NCBI GenBank assembly: GCA_025200525.1 | Contig: CM045770.1 | Coordinates: 84,258,899 to 84,322,898, forward strand | Direction: 5' to 3' | Source of the DNA: Camellia lanceoleosa | Lineage: Eukaryota; Streptophyta; Magnoliopsida; Ericales; Theaceae | DNA: 64,000 bases | Part shown: positions 56,751-64,000 of the stretch, one piece after another | Numbering within the stretch: the first letter of the stretch is position 1 | Layout of the letters: each line of letters opens with the position of its first letter | Notes under the pieces: generated by a model | What the model was told of the DNA's origin: nothing | Database searches by the model: none | What the model saw: the letters and a program-made list of their open reading frames with translations, nothing else | Position numbers and translations under genes: made by a program

Positions 56751-58318
56751 GGCTACATAGTATATGATAATTGGGCTACATAGTCTTGGGTGTAAGACTC
56801 TTAAAACAGATAACTGTTTTTGTAAAAAAAACATGTCAATAACAATAAAAAGAGGAAAAGTGGTATACTTTGGATCAGGATAAGAGATCAAAACAAGCCT
56901 CAAATCCAAAGACTTCTATCACCATTTCTTGAAATGTTTATTCTTTGTACAACAATGTCATTTTTTGGGTGAGTATGTACAACAGTGTCATGTCTGACTT
57001 TTTCAGCATTTCATTTGAAAGGTCAATTTTTGTGATTTTGTGCATATGGAATTGGTTTTTTGAAATGGGTTTGATATCTGAAATCTAAAAATGGGTTTGA
57101 TTTCATCTTGGTTCTATTGCATTTCAAACTCAACCCATTTGTTTGATTGTAATGTATATAGATATAGATACATATATATATGCTTCAAGTTTTTTTATTT
57201 TTAATTTTAGTTGGATAAATTGTTGTTTGTTGGTAGAATTGAGGTCTTGTGGGTTTAAATTGATTTTTTTGTTTATCATCATTTCTGTTGCTGTATCTTA
57301 ATCTGCGTTTGAGTTGTTTGAAGTGATAAAATTGCCAGATTTGTTTGTACATATCAGCTCCAATTTTGTCATTTATGTTGCATTTGTGTTTGTGTTCATA
57401 AAAATTAATTCAAAAACTTGGGGAGAAAGTTTGTAATCACTAGGTTTGTGCTTATTTATGTGTGTGAGAATATGTATTTTATCTTTCAAGTTTTGTTTTT
57501 CCCTTTTTTGATGAATTTCTTGACCCACAACAATGGTCGAAACAACATAAAGAATACCCTAAAAGCTCCATGGTCATCTTCTCCATTTATTCATTAGATC
57601 CAAAGCTCACAGACCTGTGGGACTAAAGGAGGGGTGGATTCTGCAAAGGTACACTCAACTTTTTAAATTATTTTTTTTTATTTTATTTTTGCACAGCAGT
57701 ATTGTTTGCTTCTTTTTTTTTTTGGACAGAGGATATTCACTCTCTTCAGTTACATTGCTAGATGGATGTTGTTGTGGTCCTTGCTTTACTGTTTTACCTT
57801 TTCTTATGTTTATGATATACTAGGTGTAGTGGATTTTATTTTATTTATTTTTCTTTGTTTTTATTGGGTTGAATTTGTATTTGTTTGACCATTAATTTTG
57901 TTTTCAAAAAATGTTTAATGATCATGATTACTCAATTCAAGGTGGGTTTTTTTTTTAATTATTTTTTTTATTTTTTGTTTTTTAAATTCCAGTCTCTTAA
58001 TCTAATTTCATGGTGTGTGTTCATCTGAGCAAACCAAATGGATAGTTGGAGTTATTTGATTTATTTTTTTAAAAAAATTTTATCAGTTGTTGTTCATAGT
58101 ATTTCAGTGCACAATGTTAACTCATTAATATTTTTTAATATGATGTTTGGCTTCTATTAGGAATTAAATTGTTCAATCTATTTTTAGTTTACGATTTTCT
58201 TTTAAATTTAATATTATCTATTGGAAATCAAGCTTCTTTTTCATTGTTAATAATATATAATATATATAATGTATATATTATATTAATAGTTGTGTGTCAT
58301 TAGTCATTAGTCATCAGA
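56751..58318. other. AT-rich spacer
   Basis: Only short frames and T-rich runs are visible; no gene. A third, weaker copy of the TTTGTTGGTAGAATTGAGGT motif lies at about 57225. Confidence 0.5.
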
Positions 58319-58541
58319 TGTTAGTGCCATATGCTTTCGGCTACTTTTATTTTTATATGTTGTATGCTTTTGGCTACTTTTCATTTTATATGTTGCCTTT
58401 CATGATGTTGTCTAGTAACTATCATCATAATGTTGTATAATCTCTCCTATATAATGGAGTATCCTCGTAAGGATTAATAGAATTGAGAAACAGAGCCTGT
58501 TTTTGCTCTTTCAATCACTCTCTCTCTCAATATTAATTTCA
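58319..58541 (+). repeat. 5' LTR of the copia element
   Basis: Ends AATTTCA directly before the PBS. The start at TGTTAGTGCC is a guess because there is no second LTR to compare. A CTATATAATGG box lies at about 58449. Confidence 0.55.
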
Positions 58542-58553
58542 TGGTATCAGAGC
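58542..58553 (+). other. Primer-binding site of the copia element
   Basis: TGGTATCAGAGC, the canonical plant copia PBS (initiator-Met tRNA). Confidence 0.88.
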
Positions 58554-58657
58554 AGGTGTAATCCTATCTCATTATTTTTTGCCTCTTCAGTCAGTATTCG
58601 AGTTTTCTGTTTTTAATTTTTGTCTCTCTCTTCTACTCAAATCTATCCTTCTATTTC

Positions 58658-59677
58658 ATGCCTAAATACGGTCCAGCTTTTGGAATGGCTATCGACTCAT
58701 CCCCTTCTTCTTCTGATATTATCATCTCATCATCTTCATCCTCTCATCAAATGGAAACCTCTCATCTTCCGATCACCGCCCATGAACTGAATGGGCAAAA
58801 TTATTTGCAATGGTCTCAATCCATATTAATGTTTATACGAGGAAAGGAGAAACATGACTACATCACCGGAGCCTCAGCGCTACCAGAAACCACAGCATCA
58901 ACCTACAAAAGGTGGATAGCCGAAAATAATATGGTCATGTCGTGGCTCGTCAACTCTATGACCACGGACATTGGCGAAAATTTTCTGTCATTTGATACTG
59001 CCAAAGAGATCTGGGACATGGCAAAAGAAACATTTTCGGACAAGGAAAACACATCTGAAATCATCCAGCTTGAAAGCTCCCTCCACAATTTACGTCAAAA
59101 CAATCTTACGGTAACTGAATATTTCAATATCCTTACTTGTCTATGGCGTCAACTTGATACGTTTGAGGTTCATAATTGGCAGTGTGTTGCTGATGGTTTG
59201 TTGTATAAAAAGATTGCCAAAGAGAAGCATGTGTTTAAATTGTTGTTAGGATTGAACACAAATCTTGATGAAATCAGAGGAAGAATTATGGGAGTAAAAC
59301 TGCTACCTAGTCTTAGAGAGGCATTCTCTGAAGTCCGTCGCGAAGAAAGTCGGAAAAAACTCATAATGGGATCCCATCAACAACTGAATATGGCAGAAAG
59401 CTCGGCTCTTAAGACTCAATTCACTCCTATTGACAACCGTCAGAAAAATAAAGGAGGTAGGCCTTGGTGTGATCATTGCAGAAAGCCGGGTCACTCGAGA
59501 GAAACTTGCTGGAAGATTAATGGAAAGCCAACAGATTGGAAGCCACGTCAGCCTCTTGAGAAAAAAGGACGAGGTAATCATGCAGGTACCAATGAACTAT
59601 CACCACAACCTGAAGCAAGCCCTTTCACCAAGGAGCAAATGGAGATGCTCCAGAAACTAATGTCTCCTATTCTCTGA
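58658..59677 (+). CDS. Copia gag polyprotein, intact
   Basis: 339 residues in one frame; a second Met nine codons in (MAIDSS) may be the real start. The gag core has LNGQNYLQWSQSILMFIRGK, YITGASALPETTASTYKRW and LESSLHNLRQNNLTVTEYFN. A CX2CX4HX4C zinc knuckle, CDHCRKPGHSRETC, follows at about residue 271. It would form the virus-like particle and bind RNA. Unlike every other retroelement frame in the window it has no stop or shift, so the element is comparatively young or the region is better preserved. Confidence 0.85.
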   Translation: MPKYGPAFGMAIDSSPSSSDIIISSSSSSHQMETSHLPITAHELNGQNYLQWSQSILMFIRGKEKHDYITGASALPETTASTYKRWIAENNMVMSWLVNSMTTDIGENFLSFDTAKEIWDMAKETFSDKENTSEIIQLESSLHNLRQNNLTVTEYFNILTCLWRQLDTFEVHNWQCVADGLLYKKIAKEKHVFKLLLGLNTNLDEIRGRIMGVKLLPSLREAFSEVRREESRKKLIMGSHQQLNMAESSALKTQFTPIDNRQKNKGGRPWCDHCRKPGHSRETCWKINGKPTDWKPRQPLEKKGRGNHAGTNELSPQPEASPFTKEQMEMLQKLMSPIL

Positions 59678-59721
59678 TCCTGTCTGGTTCGCCTTCCAAC
59701 CACATCATAGGATCCGGAACC

Positions 59722-60720
59722 TTGGCTCACAAAGGTAATTCTTTGAATGCCTTTACTGTTAGTAAGAAACGTAAAAAACCTTGGATTGTGGACTCAGGAG
59801 CATCTGATCATATGACGGAAGATGCAACAATTTTTGATACATATAGCTCATGTCAAAATAATTTAATGGTCCGAATAGCAGATGGTTCACTATCAAAGGT
59901 TGCCGGTACAGGTTCAGTTGTGTTGTCTAGGAATCTTATTCTCAACTCTGTTCTCCTTGTTCCTGACTTGGACTGTAATTTATTGTCAATTAGTAAACTC
60001 ACTAAGGAAAAGAGGTGTGTTACTAATTTTTTCTCCACTCATTATGAATTTCAGGATTTGGATTCGGGGAAGACGATTGGCAATGCTGAGGAATGCTCTG
60101 GACTCTACATCCTTAAGGAACGCCACTATCCATAGGAACAACCTCAAACGACAATTTGTGGTAGTTCTTTTTCAGTTTCGTGTCAAAATAACGATAGAGC
60201 AATTATGTTGTGGCACTATCGCTTAGGTCATCCTAATGTTATGCATCTCAAGCATTTATTTCCTTCATTATTTAATAAAAATCCAAAACCTTTTGATTGT
60301 GAAATCTGTCAAGTTTCTAAGCATGTACGGTCCCATTTTCCCATTCAATCCTATAAAGCGTCTCGTCCATTCTCACTAATTCATAGTGATATCTGGGGTC
60401 CATCCAGAATAAAAAAATGTAACTGGTACTAGGTTGTTTGTCTCATTTATAGATGATCATACTAGATTAACCTGGATCTTCCTCATGAAAGACAAATTTG
60501 AAACAACCCAAATCTTCAAGAATTTTCACATTATGATTCAGACACAATTCCAGTCAAAAATACAAATTCTAAAGTCTAATAATGCTCAGGACTATTTCAA
60601 CTCCATTTTAGGAGAATTTTTAGCAAAAGAAGAGATAGTTCACTTAAGTTCATGTGTTGACACCCCACAACAAAACGGCATCGCTGAACGGAAAAATAGG
60701 GCATTTGTTAGATGTTGCTA
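59722..60720 (+). pseudogene. Copia protease and integrase core
   Basis: PWIVDSGASDHMTE holds the protease DSG (59791-59802), intact. Then LWHYRLGHPN (pre-integrase), CEICQVSKHV and HSDIWGPSRIK (first Asp at 60388-60390). After a shift near 60430 come VSFIDDHTRLTWIFLMKDKF and ILKSNNAQDYFN, where the second catalytic Asp is Asn (60578-60580). NGIAERKNR keeps the Glu. A stop lies at about 60719. Confidence 0.82.
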
Positions 60721-60741
60721 GATCGCTAATGTTTTCCACAA

Positions 60742-61413
60742 ATGTTCCACAATTCTTCTGGGGGGGAAGCTGTTCTTACCGCAGCCTACCTTATTAATAG
60801 GATGCCATCTAGGGTACTACATTTCCAAACCCCTTGTCAACTTCTCCTAAAATCCTTTCCAACTACTCGCCTCATCTCCACCATCCCACCAAAAATTTTC
60901 GGGTGCTCTGTCTTTGTTCATATCCATCACCAGTATCGAAGTAAACTTGATCCCAAGTCGCTCAAGTGTATCTTCATTGGGTATTCGTCACATAAAAAAG
61001 GGTATAAGTGTTACTCTCCGGTCACAAAGAAATTCTACAATTCCATGGATGTCACATTTTTTGAACCCCAGTCTTACTATCCTAAAATCGTCATTCAGGG
61101 GGCGACTCCAACCCAGGAATATCCATTTTGGACCCTTGAGTCATTTAGTAAGCCATCCATCCCCACCAAAAATCACACACCTCCAGAGTCATTTAATCAA
61201 TCTTTACCTACCGAAAATTTTGAGTTCATTGTTGACTTGCGGGATAATAAGCACATCCAAGAGGACACGGAGGAAGGAGCACTTTCTCAACAATCCCATG
61301 AGGCTGAACCGGATTCTAATCCAAGCAACATTCCAGGTAACAATATTCCTACCACAGATAGTACTGTTGATTTTGAGTTAGAAAACAGTATTCTTAATAT
61401 GCCCATAGCTTAG
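60742..61413 (+). pseudogene. Copia integrase C-terminus and linker
   Basis: It reads AAYLINRMPSRVLHFQTPCQ, FGCSVFVHIHH, RSKLDPKSLKCIFIGYSSHK and KGYKCYSPVTKKFYNSMDVT, the SH3-like part of copia integrase, then an acidic linker to RT. Confidence 0.8.
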
Positions 61414-61459
61414 AGAAAAGGAGTTAGATCATGTACTCAGCATCCCATTGGGAACTTTA

Positions 61460-62270
61460 TTTCTTATGATAAGCTATCACCTTCGTTCCGTGCCTTCACT
61501 TCTAGTATCACGGAGATACCCATTCCTCGGAATATTCAGGAAGCCTTCAAGTCTCCTCAGTGGAAGGCGGCAGTCAATGAGGAAGTTCGGGCTCTAGAAA
61601 AAAATGGTACTTGGGCAATTATTAATCTTCCAAGAGGTAAGAAACCAGTTGGATGTAAGTGGATTTTCACAGTAAAGCACAAGGCAGATGGTAATGTGGA
61701 ACGTTATAAAGCTCGGTTGGTCACCAAAGGATTCTCCCAATCCTATGGCATTGACTATCAAGAAATCTTTGCTCCCGTTGCCAAGCTTAACACTGTTCGT
61801 GTACTTTTATCCTTGGCAGCTAATCTCGATTGGTCACTTCACCAACTTGATGTAAAAAATGCCTTCCTCAATGGTGACTTAGCGGAAGAAGTTTACATGG
61901 ACATTCTGCTTTGGACTTGAGGCGACATCAAATTTCAACAAAGTTTGCGACTCGAAAATCCTTGTATGGTCTCAAACAATCTCCTGGGCTGGTTTGAGCA
62001 GTTCACTAAGGTAGTGAAAGTGCGGTTTTGTTCAATGTCAATCCGATCATACATTATTTGTGAAGCACTCCTAGGAGGAAATTGGCAATTATCATTGTTT
62101 ATGTGGATGACATAATTCTAACAGTGATCATGAAGAGGAAATTGGCTTACTTAAAAATTCCTAACAAAGGAATTTGAGATTAAAGATCTTGGAAATCTTA
62201 AGTACTTTCTTGGAATGGAGATTGCTAGGTCAAAGAAAGGTATAGCGATCTCTAGCGTAAATCGTTCTAG
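61460..62270 (+). pseudogene. Copia reverse transcriptase
   Basis: It reads [60 protein letters not shown] and [20 protein letters not shown]. After about 61905 the frame breaks repeatedly, but the catalytic YVDD (62100-62111) and FEIKDLGNLKYFLGMEIARS remain. Confidence 0.85.
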
Positions 62271-62901
62271 ACTTCTTGAATGAAACGAGGATGCTAGGAT
62301 GCAAGCCGGCGAGAAAATCCTATGGACACAACTATCAAACCGGAAGCGGTGGCGGTAGTGCACCAAGTGATAAAGGGAGATATCAACGCGTCTTGTGGGA
62401 AAACTCATTTATCTTTCTCATACAAGGCCGGACATCGGCTTCTCTGTTAGTGTGGCGATCAATTCATGAATAATCCAACCGAAAAACACATGAGCTGCGT
62501 GACTGAATATTGAGGTACCTAAAAAGACACAAGGAAAAGGTCTCTTCTTCCAAGAACAACAAATAGAAAAATTGAGATTTTTTCAGATCAGATTAGGCGG
62601 AGTTGGATGGTGATCAAAGATCAACCTCGGCTATTGTTCGTTTGTTTGGGGAACGCGGTTACATGGCGAAGCAAGAAATCGATGGTAGCCCGTAGTAGTC
62701 TTTGAGGCAATTCGTGCTATGGCCCTAGGTATCTGTGAGGGAATCTAGTTGAACAGACTGTTAGAAGAATTACGGGTTCCATCTGAGCATCCCATGGTTT
62801 TATACTGCGACAACCAAGCCGCCATCAGTATCGCTAAGAATCCGGTTCACCATGATCGAACTAAACAAGTAGAGATAGATCGACACTTTATCAAGGAAAA
62901 G
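62271..62901 (+). pseudogene. Copia RNase H, shattered and truncated
   Basis: Fragments such as DKGRYQR, FMNNPTEKH, MVLYCDNQAAISIAKNPVHH and DRTKQVEIDRHFIKEK are in order but in different frames. The sequence stops being copia at 62901. Confidence 0.78.
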
Positions 62902-64000
62902 TATAATAACCCCGACCCTGATTAGCGCTAATTGGGACTTAATTATGTCTAATAGTAATTAAGGGAAAAATCTGGAATTTATTTGCATGTGCATTGCATG
63001 AATTATGTGTTTCTATCTGTTCGGTGTTAAAACACCTGTTTGTATTTTAAACTTTAAACTGCAAATTGGAAGCCTTATCGGCGCCCGATTCCGAAATTGA
63101 TTAGTATTTTGGACTAGTTAGATTTTATGTGATTTTACGGTAGGTTCAATTAAAATTCGGTTCGGAGTGACTAAATTCGATTAAAATAATGCCATTTATT
63201 TAATTTGGGCCAAACACCACCTAAAGGCTATTGTTATACTCCACTAACTCACCCCTCTTGCATGTCATTACACACTTTGAGCCTCAACAAGAGAGAAAAC
63301 GTGGGTGAGAGGGTGAATTGGAGAAATTGGGTCTTAGCTCAAGATTTAACTTGGGAATTTGAAAGAATTGAAAAGAGTATTGGCAATTAAGCTCCTACAA
63401 CTTAAATTCAAGACTTAGGTATGATAATTCAACCCCCCATTGTTGTATTTAAGATGGTTCTTACATAATACATGGTCCATTTAAGGGTTATGTTTAGAAA
63501 ATTGGTTCTAGGTGTTGAATTTAAGCTTAATCTATGCATGCATGCTCAAATCATGCCATTTTGAAATGTTTTCATGAAAATTCTTTACATGCAAGGCCAC
63601 ATTCAAGTTGTAGTCCATGAATTCAACAAAATTCTAAGTTTAATTGTACTTTGGATCATGTTTGAAGCTTTGAAATGAAATTGAACTCATGCATGTTTGT
63701 TTAACCCATGTTCTTGGAAATCTATGGCAATGGTGCTCAAATGGACTCACTTTTGGGCAATGATTTTATAAATTGGCTTTTAAAACTTGTTGTACTATGA
63801 GTTTGAAATGTTTTCCCAGAATTTGGGCCCAAGAGGTTGAGTTTTTGGTTGAAGAATGCTTGGTTCGAACTTCGAAGACAAATCTGGAAATCCCAGATTT
63901 TGCTTCCTCGCTCGAGCGAAGGATTCCTCGCTCGAGCGAGAACCTTTTTGTCCAGGGCTCCGCTCGAGCGAGCATCGCGCGTAGATTTCCAGCAACCAGT
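62902..64000 (+). mobile_element. Ty3/gypsy LTR (family A), plus orientation, continues past the window
   Basis: Starts TATAATAACCCCGACCCTG, a mutated TGTAACAACCCCGACCTG, and follows the minus strand of 446-3011 for its whole visible length. Three perfect CGCTCGAGCG palindromes lie at 63908-63970. Whether it is a solo LTR or part of a complete element cannot be seen. Confidence 0.75.

Larger units (their letters stand above)
58319..62901 (+). mobile_element. Ty1/copia retrotransposon, 3' end lost to a gypsy LTR
   Basis: A short 5' LTR is followed by PBS TGGTATCAGAGC (58542), intact gag, then protease, integrase, RT and RNase H, the copia order (integrase before RT). Pol is split by frameshifts, with a dense cluster at 61905-62720. 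After the RNase H motif RTKQVEIDRHFIKEK the sequence changes abruptly to another LTR at 62902, so the 3' LTR is not in the window. Confidence 0.87.

Noticed and set aside
59303..59581. 92-codon minus frame over copia gag
   Set aside because: Shadow of the intact gag frame.
60914..61381. 155-codon plus frame overlapping the copia integrase C-terminus
   Set aside because: The overlapping frame at 60742-61413 carries the recognisable copia motifs; this one is an out-of-frame shadow.

Overview
The window is a piece of a plant nuclear genome, most likely a woody eudicot. It is AT-rich, gene-poor and carries Ty3/gypsy, Ty1/copia, CACTA and MITE elements, spliceosomal introns and a plant-specific LBD gene. 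No species-level call is possible from the sequence. Protein families were recognised by eye from remembered plant proteins; no search was run.

Layout. (1) 1-7832: a decayed plant glycosyltransferase gene (plus strand, 5' end outside the window). It is cut by a 2.6-kb solo LTR in an intron, a small non-autonomous LTR retrotransposon in an exon and a 165-bp MITE in another exon. (2) 8215-19996: an 11.8-kb Tat-lineage Ty3/gypsy element on the minus strand with a perfect 5-bp target duplication, a dual RNase H, a ~60-bp tandem array downstream of pol, and an intron-containing open frame on the opposite strand. (3) 22319-26563: the only plausible host gene, an LBD (LOB-domain) transcription factor on the minus strand. 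Its 3.7-kb intron is filled with small inverted-repeat elements, and one base is missing just after the LOB domain. (4) 26564-30577: AT-rich spacer with local tandem duplications and a foldback MITE. (5) 30578-36535: a CACTA transposon without a visible transposase. It carries exon-intron fragments of a PDIL5-4-like protein disulfide isomerase, a plastid-type glucose-6-phosphate dehydrogenase, a probable BSD-domain protein and one or more unidentified genes.

(6) 36740-53879: a Tekay-like chromovirus (plus strand) with mutated protease, RT and integrase active sites. It is interrupted by two solo LTRs of one other family, each with a perfect 5-bp target duplication (ATTGT and GGGGG). The second sits inside the polypurine tract of the host element. 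(7) 53880-58318: unassigned sequence with a CT-rich leader-like stretch and a ~766-bp duplicated module. (8) 58319-62901: a Ty1/copia element with an intact gag and a broken pol, truncated by (9) a gypsy LTR from 62902 to the window end. That LTR is of the same family as the solo LTR at 446-3011 but in the opposite orientation.

The region is a nested transposon cluster and not a gene pathway. The most informative parts are the gene-capturing CACTA element, the antisense spliced frame and tandem array of the Tat element, palindromic CGCTCGAGCG-type arrays in two LTR families, and a phased array of short hairpins in the small LTR element.
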